From: Caldilineaceae bacterium
GTDB lineage: Bacteria; Chloroflexota; Anaerolineae; Caldilineales; Caldilineaceae
Direction: 5' to 3'
NCBI GenBank assembly: GCA_020433455.1
Contig: JAGRCP010000008.1
Location: 34,682-98,681, forward strand
DNA: 64,000 bases
Shown: in pieces, positions 8,810 through 16,327 of the stretch
Numbering within the stretch: the stretch's first letter is position 1
Layout of the letters: each line of letters starts with the position of its first letter
Made by a program: the position numbers and the translations under genes
Notes under the pieces: generated by a model
Told to the model about the DNA's origin: nothing
The model's database searches: none
What the model saw: the letters and a program-made list of their open reading frames with translations, nothing else

Positions 8810-10222
8810 TTAGACCTCCTCCTGATTTGCCGCCGCCTCAGCGGACAGACGCCGACAGATTTCCGGCTTTTGTTTCGCCAGGTTGGTCAGCTCGTGGGGA
8901 TCCGTCTCCAGATCGAAGAGTAGCTCGCGCCCGTCCTGGTAGCGGATAAATTTATGGCGCCCGTCAAACGTCATTTCCCAGTCCTGCAGGGCGGAGATGA
9001 CCGCCGTACGGTGAGTCGTTGCTTCGCCGGTTAATATCTTTTTCAAGGAGCGGCTATCCATTTCCGCCGGTACGTCGATGCCGGCGTAGTCCAGGCAGGT
9101 GGCGGCCAGATCGTGGAGCGAAACCAGCGCACGGCTGGTTACACTTTGGGCAACGCCCGGTCCGCTCACGATCAGGGGGACGCCCACCGCGGGCTGATAG
9201 GGTACGCCTTTCATCCACAGATCGTGGTCACCCAGCATTTCACCGTGATCGCCGGCGTAGACCACAAGGGTGTTTTCCAACTCGCCTCGCTCGGCCAGCA
9301 GCGTCAAATAGCGACCTGCCTGGGCGTCAATGTGCTCGATCATGGCCGCGTAGTTGCGGCGAATCTCATTGTGGGTCGCGCTGTCGAACTCCGTGGAGTC
9401 TACAGGCGGTGCAAAGTCAACGTCACGCCACTGTTGGTGCATGGCTTGCGTAACGTCCAGGGGATCGTGGGGGCCGCCAAAGTTGACCTGGAGAAACCAA
9501 GGCTTGCCGTCGGGAAAATTGCGCAGCATCTCCCGTCCCTGTTCCCCTATCCAGGCGTCGCCGTACGCGTCATCGGGCAGGGGGGAGGGCCATGTGCTCG
9601 TATAGGGGTGACGAAACCAAATGTCCTGCACGTGAGCGTCCAGCAGGCCGCGTTTGGCCAGGAAGGCCGTATACGGGCCGGCCGGCATTGCGCTGGGCGC
9701 CTGTTCTCGGTAAGGATAATCGACCAGAGCGCGTCGCGCGTACTCGCCGATTTTTCCCGGACTTTGGCTGTAAAACTCCAGATATCCCAGGGGGAATACG
9801 CCGGTCGCGGCCCGAATTGCGTCGATTTTTCCCTCGCTGTCCACGCCTTCAGAAAAGCCCCACTCTTCCAGCAGGTGTGCGCCGTCCAGGCCCCACGTAA
9901 ACTCAGGCTTGTGCAGGTCGAATTTGCCTGCACCCGCCACGTGATAGCCGGACTCGCGCAGGATGCTGTAAAACGTCGGCTGCTCCAAGGGGTAATTGGC
10001 CTGATTCGACGGCACGCCCGCCCGCGCGTAGGAGCGTCCGGAGGCCAGGCAAGCCCGGGAAGGGCCGCACATGGGCGACGGACAGACGGCCTGGGTGAAG
10101 TTGACGCCCCGGGCGGCCAGCTTCTCGATATGGGGATTGCGTACCGGAATGTCCGAGTTTATGGTCAGGAAATCCGGGCGATGCTGATCGGAAATCAGCA
10201 GCAGGATATTGGGCGGATTCAT
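8810..10222 (-). CDS. Sulfatase
   Basis: A 470-residue type I sulfatase. The start ATG at 10222 is preferred because it gives the canonical opening MNPPNILLLISDQHRPDFL; an open frame continues upstream but would overlap the preceding sulfatase and adds no conserved residues. The formylglycine motif is CGPSR (Cys52) followed by ACLASGR. The second motif is a variant (GAGKFDLHKPE instead of GKWHLG), and the metal-binding GDHGEMLGDHDLWMKG is complete. There is no signal peptide. It sits 13 bp after one sulfatase and 3 bp before another, forming a three-gene sulfatase run. The substrate is unknown. Confidence 0.93.
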   Translation of the reverse strand: MNPPNILLLISDQHRPDFLTINSDIPVRNPHIEKLAARGVNFTQAVCPSPMCGPSRACLASGRSYARAGVPSNQANYPLEQPTFYSILRESGYHVAGAGKFDLHKPEFTWGLDGAHLLEEWGFSEGVDSEGKIDAIRAATGVFPLGYLEFYSQSPGKIGEYARRALVDYPYREQAPSAMPAGPYTAFLAKRGLLDAHVQDIWFRHPYTSTWPSPLPDDAYGDAWIGEQGREMLRNFPDGKPWFLQVNFGGPHDPLDVTQAMHQQWRDVDFAPPVDSTEFDSATHNEIRRNYAAMIEHIDAQAGRYLTLLAERGELENTLVVYAGDHGEMLGDHDLWMKGVPYQPAVGVPLIVSGPGVAQSVTSRALVSLHDLAATCLDYAGIDVPAEMDSRSLKKILTGEATTHRTAVISALQDWEMTFDGRHKFIRYQDGRELLFDLETDPHELTNLAKQKPEICRRLSAEAAANQEEV

Positions 10223-10235
10223 TTTTTTGCTCAGG

Positions 10236-11699
10236 TCAGTCGGCGTACGGTGCGGATAACGGCTTTGGTTCAAAGGGAAATCCCTGCGGCGGTTTGCGAT
10301 TTTCGCCGCCCCAATAAAAGGGCTCGCGCAATTGCTGCCACGGTCGATTTTCCCACGCAAAGGCCCGGAAGGGATCCCGGATGCGCTCCATTTCGTCGAT
10401 GAGGCGCTTGTGAAGGCGATTGCGCACTTGGGCATGGGCCGGATCGTCAATCAGGTTGTGGGTTTCGTAAGGGTCTTCGACCAAATCATACAACTCGTCG
10501 CTGTCAATCAGGTTGATGGCCAGCTTGTAGCGTTCGTCCCGCACGCAACGGATGGGGTAAAACGCGCCGAACTGATCGTGATTGATGGCGAAGCGATTGA
10601 AGCTGATAAAAACATGCTCATGCACGGCCGCCTCGGGAGTGCGGAAGAGCGGCGCAAGGCTCTGGCCGTGCAGGCTCTCCGGCGGTTCAATGCCCGCTAA
10701 TTCCAGCAGCGTGGGCATAAGATCGATCTGGCTGATGAGCGCATTGCTCACCGCTCCTTCCGGTCCGCCGGGTATGCGCACGATAAAGGGAATACTGGTG
10801 ATTTCCTCATACATCATGGGTCCTTTGGAGATCAGGCCGTGCGCGCCCAACATGTCGCCGTGATCGCTGGTGTAAATTACGGCCGTATCCTCAGCGTGAA
10901 GCGTTTCCACCGCATCCAGCACCCGTCCAATCTCCCGGTCGATGTAGGCATTGCAGCCGTAGAACCGATCAATCCAGGCGGCCCGATCGATCCAGGGAAC
11001 GTCGCCGTTTTGCCTGCGCTGGATCTGCTGCATGGCCGGTTTGTCCGTCACCGGTGCGTTATAGTTGGGCGGTTCGGGAATCTCTGCGTCTTCAAAACGC
11101 TCCCAGTATTCAGGCGGTGCGATAAAGGGACCGTGAGGTTCGTCAAAGGAGACAACCAGCAGGAACGGCTCGTCTTCGCCTACGCTTTCCAGAAAGTCCA
11201 CGGCTCGATCCGCGACCATGTGGCCCCAGATTTTTTCTTCGGTGAAGCCTGCCTGGCGCAACTCCTGCGCGGTTTTGGCCGTTTTGTACCGGGCGAACAT
11301 TTCCGGCCCGATGGCGTGGGCGTAGCGGTAGCCGTCAAACCACCAGTCCGGCTCAAAACCGCCATCCGGCTCGCCGTCGCCGAAATATTCGGAGCCGTCC
11401 AGATGCCATTTGCCCGTGTACGCAGCGCGGTAGCCGTACCGGCGGAAAATCGTTCCCATGAGGGGAATATGGCGGTGGGGCGACAGGTTGTTGCTCCAAG
11501 CCCCGTTGACCGCCGGCTGCATGCCCGTAAATATGGCCCCCCGGGCGGGCGTGCAGACGGGCGTACTGGTATACGCTCGCTCGAACCGAATGCCCTGGGC
11601 GGCCATTCGGTCCAGATTGGGCGTATCGGCTTCGGGATTGCCGTAGGCCCCAACCATGGACTTGGTTTGCGAGTCTGTGATAATCAGAACGAGATTCAT
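10236..11699 (-). CDS. Sulfatase
   Basis: A 487-residue type I sulfatase and the first of the sulfatase run after padR. It has MNLVLIITDSQTKSMVGAYG with the metal-binding Asp9, the formylglycine motif CTPAR (Cys49), a textbook second motif TGKWHLDG and the metal-binding TSDHGDMLGAHGLISKGPMM. The C-terminal sub-domain (DELYDLVEDPYETHNLIDDP) is characteristic of the family. No signal peptide is present. Small sequence differences between the four sulfatases suggest different linkages or positions on one substrate, but this is inference. Confidence 0.94.
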   Translation of the reverse strand: MNLVLIITDSQTKSMVGAYGNPEADTPNLDRMAAQGIRFERAYTSTPVCTPARGAIFTGMQPAVNGAWSNNLSPHRHIPLMGTIFRRYGYRAAYTGKWHLDGSEYFGDGEPDGGFEPDWWFDGYRYAHAIGPEMFARYKTAKTAQELRQAGFTEEKIWGHMVADRAVDFLESVGEDEPFLLVVSFDEPHGPFIAPPEYWERFEDAEIPEPPNYNAPVTDKPAMQQIQRRQNGDVPWIDRAAWIDRFYGCNAYIDREIGRVLDAVETLHAEDTAVIYTSDHGDMLGAHGLISKGPMMYEEITSIPFIVRIPGGPEGAVSNALISQIDLMPTLLELAGIEPPESLHGQSLAPLFRTPEAAVHEHVFISFNRFAINHDQFGAFYPIRCVRDERYKLAINLIDSDELYDLVEDPYETHNLIDDPAHAQVRNRLHKRLIDEMERIRDPFRAFAWENRPWQQLREPFYWGGENRKPPQGFPFEPKPLSAPYAD

Positions 11700-11742
11700 C
11701 GTGGTTCTCCGAATTACTAAGCAACTGTGGGCAAAAAATGTA

Positions 11743-11791
11743 GCGCTTGCAGGACGTCGCCGGGAGCGCCGGGCTCTAGTCCGGCAAGCGC
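11743..11791. repeat. Hairpin with GCGCTTGC/GCAAGCGC arms
   Basis: Inverted repeat GCGCTTGC (11743-11750) and GCAAGCGC (11784-11791). The interior can also pair through GCCGG and CCGGC. It lies in the 184-bp gap between padR and the first sulfatase, 44 bp before that sulfatase start. It could be a leader structure of the sulfatase mRNA or a dispersed palindrome. No T-run follows on the minus strand. Confidence 0.4.
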
Positions 11792-11883
11792 GCCAAGCCG
11801 TAGTAAGTTGAAAAATTAGCCCGGTTTATGCGTAGGGCTGCGACCCTTGCGGTCGTCTGCTGCGTTACTATCCGGTTACCCTG

Positions 11884-12462
11884 CTAGGCAATGAGGGACT
11901 CTGCTTCTTCCTCAAAAAAGGCCAGCAGCTTCTCCAGTTGCGCGACGTACAGGTCCATGCCCTCCGCTCCGCATTGGTGCAGCTCGTTGCTAATGGCCTG
12001 CACATAAGCCAACTGATCGCCGGCCAGCAGTTGGGATTCGATGGTGCGATCCCGATGACGAAACTGGGCGATCTGCTCCTGGCGAAAGCTGAGTTCCGTC
12101 TTGAGCTGCTGAACGATTACGGCGCGTTCTACCAAAAATGCGTATCTGACTCGAAAAAAGATGCTGCTTTCGTTATAGCGGAAGGTCTGCTGCACCGGGC
12201 TGTAGAGGAGGTTTAGCAATTCGTCGCGTCCTGCTTGGGTAATAGAGTAGATTTTGAGGTCAGCCTTCCCTTCGCGTAGCTCTTCCTCGAAGGTGACCAG
12301 GCCATTTTCCGCCATGCGCTTCAGCGTCGTGTAGATCTGGCTGAGCGCCGTTCTTTTGCGGGCAAAACGCCCCTCAGTATCCAGATATTTCTTGACGTCA
12401 TATCCGGTCAGCGGATTGATGGTCAGCAAGCCCAGGATGTAGTGCTCCAATTTGGCTTTCAT
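11884..12462 (-). CDS. PadR-family transcriptional regulator
   Basis: A 192-residue protein with the PadR winged helix at the N-terminus. It begins MKAKLEHYILGLLTINPLTG, has YDVKKYLDTEGRF next, the recognition-helix region with ALSQIYTTLKRMAENGLV (about 40-58), and a wing (LKIYSITQAGRDELLNLL, about 70-87). The C-terminal half (about 95-190) is helical with a coiled-coil look, as in PadR subfamily dimers with a larger effector domain. Lying first in the sulfatase/ABC cluster on the same strand, it is the obvious candidate regulator of the locus. PadR proteins are usually effector-released repressors. The 13-bp inverted repeat about 235-280 bp upstream is a possible binding site. Confidence 0.9.
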   Translation of the reverse strand: MKAKLEHYILGLLTINPLTGYDVKKYLDTEGRFARKRTALSQIYTTLKRMAENGLVTFEEELREGKADLKIYSITQAGRDELLNLLYSPVQQTFRYNESSIFFRVRYAFLVERAVIVQQLKTELSFRQEQIAQFRHRDRTIESQLLAGDQLAYVQAISNELHQCGAEGMDLYVAQLEKLLAFFEEEAESLIA

Positions 12463-12560
12463 AAATAACCGTCTTTTCTGGATAGGGCCGCAGGCAACCG
12501 TTCGGTGCAGACAGATCGCGGCGTGATCGATCTGGAGGCGGCGAGCAACTATTCCAAGGA

Positions 12561-12636
12561 GGCGTACATACCACGCCGGAAACCAGGAACTTCTGCTTTC
12601 GGTAGGGACCGCCGGTTTATTTCCGTCGAAATTTGC
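12561..12636. repeat. Family II dispersed inverted-repeat element, copy b
   Basis: A 76-bp element very similar to 4764-4840, starting GGCGTACATA and containing ACTTCTGCTTTCGG and TTTATTTCCG. Its ends are imperfect inverted repeats. It lies about 100 bp upstream of padR, between that gene and the AT-rich inverted repeat at 12696-12740. No coding sequence is present. Confidence 0.6.
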
Positions 12637-12695
12637 TATGCAAAAACAGGGTCCGGACTGGGGCTCCGGCCATACGAAAATGATTTGATTTTTAT

Positions 12696-12740
12696 AAATA
12701 GTATATAAGTTTTTATACTATACAAAATTATATACTATTT
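12696..12740. promoter_or_regulatory. AT-rich inverted repeat, candidate PadR operator
   Basis: AAATAGTATATAA (12696-12708) and its exact complement TTATATACTATTT (12728-12740) form 13-bp perfect arms with a 19-bp spacer. The spacer contains a third half-site TATACTAT (12714-12721), which by itself makes a perfect 8-bp inverted repeat with ATAGTATA (12698-12705). The stretch is strikingly AT-rich in a GC-rich window. It sits in the 515-bp gap between padR (minus) and the metallophosphoesterase (plus), so it may serve padR and the downstream cluster. Assignment to PadR is inference. The rest of the gap shows only the family II element. Confidence 0.55.
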
Positions 12741-12977
12741 GTCAATACCCAATTTTTTACAAAGTTCGGAAACAGGCGAAATTTCCGCGGGTTAACCGGG
12801 TTTTGTTGCGTCGCTCATCTTCGCCATTCCTGCGCGGTGTGGTATAAAATTCAGTAGAAATGTCCTGCTTGCTGTTGCAAAAGGCATGAACTCGTAAGGC
12901 GTGATTCGTCATGAGTCGCGGCTGACGAGTCCGACATCTGCATCCGCATAAACTTCGGCTTACCTCGGCTTTCTCCT

Positions 12978-13910
12978 ATGTCTCTTCACTTTCGCACTGA
13001 CGATACGTTTACCATCGCCCTGTTTACCGACCTCCACTGGCGGGACGGCGGTCCGCAGGATCGGCGTACTGCTGCGCTCATGGAAGATATCCTGGCGGCG
13101 GAGGAGCCTGATTTGGTTGTGCTGAACGGCGATACGATTGACGGCGCGTATTGTGAAGATCCGGCGGCGGCGCTGCGGAATGCCGTCGCGCCGCTTGTGG
13201 CACGGCAACTGCCCTGGGCCGCGGTTTTCGGTAATCATGATGATGAGGGGGCGATGGATCGGACTGCGCTCATGCAGGCGATGCAGGCGCTGCCCGGCTG
13301 TCTGGCTCAGCCCGGCCCGGCTACGCTCTCGGGCGTAGGCAACTACGTCTTGCCCGTCATGCACGGCGGCGGGGAGATGGGGGCCCGGCTGCTCTTCATG
13401 GATTCCCACGCCTACGCCCGTACGGATGTAGGCGGCTATGGTTGGTTCGAGCGGGATCAGATTGACTGGTATTTGGAGCAGGCCCAGTTAGCCCGTGCCG
13501 TCCAGGGGCGGGTACTGCCTACGCTGGCCTTTTTTCATATCCCCTTGCCGGAATACAACGAGGTCTGGGATCTCCACACCTGTTACGGCGTGAAGGGCGA
13601 GGCGGTCTGCTGTCCGCTGGTGAACACGGGCATGTTTGCCGCGCTGCATGAGGCGGCTGAAGTCATGGGCGTCTTCGTGGGTCATGACCATTTCAATGAC
13701 TTTATTGGCGAGCTTCACGGCATTCGCCTGGCCTTTGGCCGCGTTTCCGGCTACAGCGGGTATGGCGATTGGGCGCGGGGCGTGCGGATGATCCGCCTGC
13801 GTCGAGGCGTCTACGATTTCGAGACGTGGCTCCGACTGGACAGCGGCGAGGTCATCACCGGGCAGCCCCGACATTTGCCCGACTTTGATCGCCCTACGTG
13901 TATTTTGTAG
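12978..13910 (+). CDS. Calcineurin-like metallophosphoesterase
   Basis: A 310-residue member of the metallophosphoesterase superfamily, which hydrolyses phosphomono- or diesters with two metal ions. All metal motifs are visible in order: FTDLHW (Asp18, His20), NGDTIDG (about 55-61), FGNHDDEG (about 85-92) and GHDHFND near residue 235. The layout, with a C-terminal GRVSGYSGYGDW and a concluding beta region, resembles the purple-acid-phosphatase-like/Dcr2 branch. No signal peptide is visible, so it is probably cytoplasmic. It is divergent from padR and the first of three plus-strand genes. The substrate is unknown. Confidence 0.9.
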   Translation: MSLHFRTDDTFTIALFTDLHWRDGGPQDRRTAALMEDILAAEEPDLVVLNGDTIDGAYCEDPAAALRNAVAPLVARQLPWAAVFGNHDDEGAMDRTALMQAMQALPGCLAQPGPATLSGVGNYVLPVMHGGGEMGARLLFMDSHAYARTDVGGYGWFERDQIDWYLEQAQLARAVQGRVLPTLAFFHIPLPEYNEVWDLHTCYGVKGEAVCCPLVNTGMFAALHEAAEVMGVFVGHDHFNDFIGELHGIRLAFGRVSGYSGYGDWARGVRMIRLRRGVYDFETWLRLDSGEVITGQPRHLPDFDRPTCIL

Positions 13911-13958
13911 GCGATAATCTGTTTGGCGCTTTGATTAACCCAAACGTAAGGGGGAACT

Positions 13959-14519
13959 GTGTTCCGACTGATTGTGGATGACCAGTGTGATCTGCGCCTG
14001 CTTCAGCCCTATCACGCGGACGCGCTCTTTCGCCTCACCGATGAAAACCGGGCCTACCTGCGTACGTGGCTGCCGTGGCTGGACGGCATCAGGTCAGCCG
14101 GAGATACCCGAAACTTTATTCAGGGCACTCTGCGCCAGTTTGCCGACAACAACGGCTTTCAGACCGGCATTTGGTATGGGGATCGGCTGGCCGGCGTCAT
14201 CGGCTTCCACAAAATTGACTGGGCCAACCGGGCGACATCCGTGGGCTATTGGTTAGGCGAAGCTTACCAGGGTCACGGACTGATTACCCGGTCTACCCGC
14301 GCGCTGACCACCTACGCCCTGCGTGATTTGAAGCTGAACCGCATCGATTTGCGCTGCGCCACAGGAAACCAGCGCAGCTGCGCCGTAGCCCGGCACCTGG
14401 GCTTTCAGCATGAGGGCGTCGTGCGCCAGGCGGAATGGCTTTATGACCATTTTGTCGATCATCATCTTTATAGTATGCTCGCGCAGGATTGGCCGCCCGC
14501 TCACCCACCATCAACTTGA
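13959..14519 (+). CDS. GNAT acetyltransferase, RimJ/RimL-like
   Basis: A 186-residue GNAT-fold N-acetyltransferase. The GTG at 13959 follows a purine-rich AAGGGGG at normal distance. The sequence has the RimJ/RimL pattern: LRLLQPYHADALFRLTDENR at the start, ATSVGYWLGEAYQGHGLITR around the acetyl-CoA loop (about 88-107), and LNRIDLRCATGNQRSCAVAR (about 126-145). Members acetylate ribosomal protein N-termini or spermidine/antibiotics. The exact acceptor cannot be read here. The Memo-like gene starts 12 bp downstream. Confidence 0.9.
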   Translation: MFRLIVDDQCDLRLLQPYHADALFRLTDENRAYLRTWLPWLDGIRSAGDTRNFIQGTLRQFADNNGFQTGIWYGDRLAGVIGFHKIDWANRATSVGYWLGEAYQGHGLITRSTRALTTYALRDLKLNRIDLRCATGNQRSCAVARHLGFQHEGVVRQAEWLYDHFVDHHLYSMLAQDWPPAHPPST

Positions 14520-14530
14520 AAGCGCCCCCT

Positions 14531-15775
14531 ATGACCGCTGCACAGAATCATTTTTGTCCGCGTCTGCGACCGCTGGATATTCGCCCCCACGTCCAGGACG
14601 GCGTGGAATATTTCGCATTGCACGACCCTCTCCAACTGGCCGAGGGGACCCTGCTGGTTCCCCAGACGCTGGCTCCCTTACTGACTTTTTGCGACGGCGC
14701 ACACGATGCGCCGGCCATGGCCGCGCTCTTCCGTCGTTACGTGGGGCAGGACATCGACGGCCAAATGGTGCAGTCACTCCTGGCTGCGTTGGATGAGAAC
14801 TGCCTGCTGGAAAATGCGCGCAGCGATGAAGCCGCGGCTTCATGCTTGCAGCTTTATCGTACTGCTGCCGCGCGCCCCATGCTGCTGGCCGGGCGCAGTT
14901 ATCCTGCTGATGCGGATGCATTGCGGCATTACCTGGATGGTCTGCTGGCCGGTTCGGACGTTGAACCGTTGCCCCTGGCGGAATGGCCCCGTTGGGGTGG
15001 GGTGCTTAGCCCCCATATCGACTATGCCCGGGGCGGACGCGTCTATGCCGATATATGGCAGCGCGCGGCTGATTTAGCCCGGGCCGCGGAGCTTGTGGTG
15101 CTCATTGGCACCGACCACTACGGCGCGGCCCCCCTCACGTTGACCCGCCAGCATTACGCCACGCCCTATGGCGTCCTGCCCACCGCACGGGAGATGGTTG
15201 AAGCTGTGGCCGCCGAGACGGGGGAGGAGGCGGTCTTTGCCGGCGAACTGCGTCATCGGGATGAACATTCCCTTGAATTGGTGGCCGTCTGGCTTCACCA
15301 CATGCGCCGGGGCGAACCGGTCCCTGTCCTGCCCGTGCTCACCGGCCTGCTGGATGCCCACGTGAACGCGAGCGGGCAATACCGCGACGAGCTGTTGGCG
15401 GATGTATTGGCGCGTATTCGTGATTTGGCCGGGAGCCGGCGGGTACTGGTCGTTGCGTCGGGTGATTTGGCGCATATGGGGCCGGCTTTTGGCGGCGCGC
15501 CCCTCAACGGACGGGATCAACGTGCGCTGCAGCGGGCCGATGAGGAGCTGCTTGTACAGATGCAGACAGGCAGCGGGCCGGACTTTTATCGCACAATCGC
15601 GGCCACAGGAAACGCACGCAATATTTGCGGGCTTGCGCCCGTCTACCTGACCCTGCGCCTGCTGGAGGAGCCCTCCCGGCAGCCGCTGCACGGAGAGCAA
15701 TTTGGTTATGCCGTCTGTCCGGCCGATCCGCAGAACACGTCGGTGGTGACGGTTGCCGGCATGACGTTTATGTAG
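14531..15775 (+). CDS. Memo-family protein with an N-terminal extension
   Basis: A 414-residue protein. The C-terminal two-thirds matches the Memo family (the B protein of the AmmeMemoRadiSam system): LSPHIDYARGGRVYADIW (about 160-178), VLIGTDHYG (about 190-199), RHRDEHSLELVAVWLHH (about 240-257) and SGDLAHMGPAFGG (about 315-328), with the metal-type His residues kept. About 145 N-terminal residues precede it, with a helical region that may be a separate domain. ATG at 14531 is preferred; a TTG at 14489 would overlap the GNAT gene. The radical-SAM and AMMECR1 partners are not adjacent, so a role in that system cannot be assumed. Confidence 0.85.
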   Translation: MTAAQNHFCPRLRPLDIRPHVQDGVEYFALHDPLQLAEGTLLVPQTLAPLLTFCDGAHDAPAMAALFRRYVGQDIDGQMVQSLLAALDENCLLENARSDEAAASCLQLYRTAAARPMLLAGRSYPADADALRHYLDGLLAGSDVEPLPLAEWPRWGGVLSPHIDYARGGRVYADIWQRAADLARAAELVVLIGTDHYGAAPLTLTRQHYATPYGVLPTAREMVEAVAAETGEEAVFAGELRHRDEHSLELVAVWLHHMRRGEPVPVLPVLTGLLDAHVNASGQYRDELLADVLARIRDLAGSRRVLVVASGDLAHMGPAFGGAPLNGRDQRALQRADEELLVQMQTGSGPDFYRTIAATGNARNICGLAPVYLTLRLLEEPSRQPLHGEQFGYAVCPADPQNTSVVTVAGMTFM

Positions 15776-15818
15776 CCGCGCGGAGCATCCCGCCCCAGCA
15801 TTTATTTTTCCGCCGCGG

Positions 15819-15869
15819 CGTAAACGCAAAGCGTGGAGATCGATTCGATCTCCACGCTTTGCGTTTACG
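15819..15869. terminator. 51-bp near-perfect palindrome after the Memo-like gene
   Basis: Two perfect 25-bp arms (15819-15843 and 15845-15869) flank a single central base. The stem begins 44 bp after the Memo-family stop and 65 bp before the end of a small minus-strand gene, so it can end transcription from both sides. The bases after it (ATTTTGGGGG) hold only a short T-run. The very long, uninterrupted stem is more than a terminator needs. Confidence 0.6.
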
Positions 15870-15933
15870 GATTTTGGGGGAGAAACAAGCTCCTCACTTG
15901 TTGCGCCTGCCCCGTTGCGATTGCCGACGTGTG

Positions 15934-16077
15934 TTACGGGATGGCCAGCAGATAGTAGATAAGCACGCCGATAAACGTACCCAACCCGAAGATAGTGAGA
16001 AGGCCAACGACGGCCAGGAAGCGTATGATCCCGGTAAGCGGATCCGGTCTTGGCAATTGCGTGTTGTCCAGATTCAT
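15934..16077 (-). CDS. Small single-pass membrane protein (47 residues)
   Basis: ATG at 16077 is preceded by a near-perfect ribosome binding site (AAAGGAGGAATAGCC). The frame encodes MNLDNTQLPRPDPLTG followed by one long hydrophobic helix (about residues 18-46, with IIRFLAVVGLLTIFGLGTF), ending in TAA at 15936-15934. The short polar N-terminus and single helix suggest a small membrane protein with a cytoplasmic N-terminus. No family is recognised. It has its own spacing and no partner on the same strand nearer than the ornithine cyclodeaminase-like gene upstream (stop at 16328), so it may have its own promoter in the AT-rich 16.1-16.3 kb gap. Confidence 0.75.
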   Translation of the reverse strand: MNLDNTQLPRPDPLTGIIRFLAVVGLLTIFGLGTFIGVLIYYLLAIP

Positions 16078-16271
16078 GGCTATTCCTCCTTTGGGGTCAA
16101 CCCAAATTGATATGGCAATTATTCAGAGGTTTTTTGAGCCGATCTGTTGTGAGAGCAATGACATCGCCGAGTGTCGGATGCCTGAATCTACATCTACTGC
16201 GTGTAGGAGCTTGCGGAAAGCAATTTTAACACACAAATACACATTGGTCAACGATTTGTTATGAAAATAGC

Positions 16272-16287
16272 ATGAGAATCCTCTCAT
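16272..16287 (-). terminator. Weak hairpin after the ornithine cyclodeaminase-like gene
   Basis: ATGAGA (16272-16277) and TCTCAT (16282-16287) form a 6-bp stem with a 4-nt loop, 41 bp past the stop on the minus strand, followed there by an AT-rich stretch. It is low in GC, so a terminator role is only possible. The surrounding 16078-16327 gap shows no gene. Confidence 0.3.
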
Positions 16288-16327
16288 ATTTCCACAAAAT
16301 AGACACAAAGACCCATTGCAATTTGTG

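Noticed and set aside
12505..12708. Plus-strand open frame of 67 codons upstream of the metallophosphoesterase
   Set aside because: It runs through the family II repeat and the AT-rich inverted repeat, lacks a ribosome binding site and resembles no protein.
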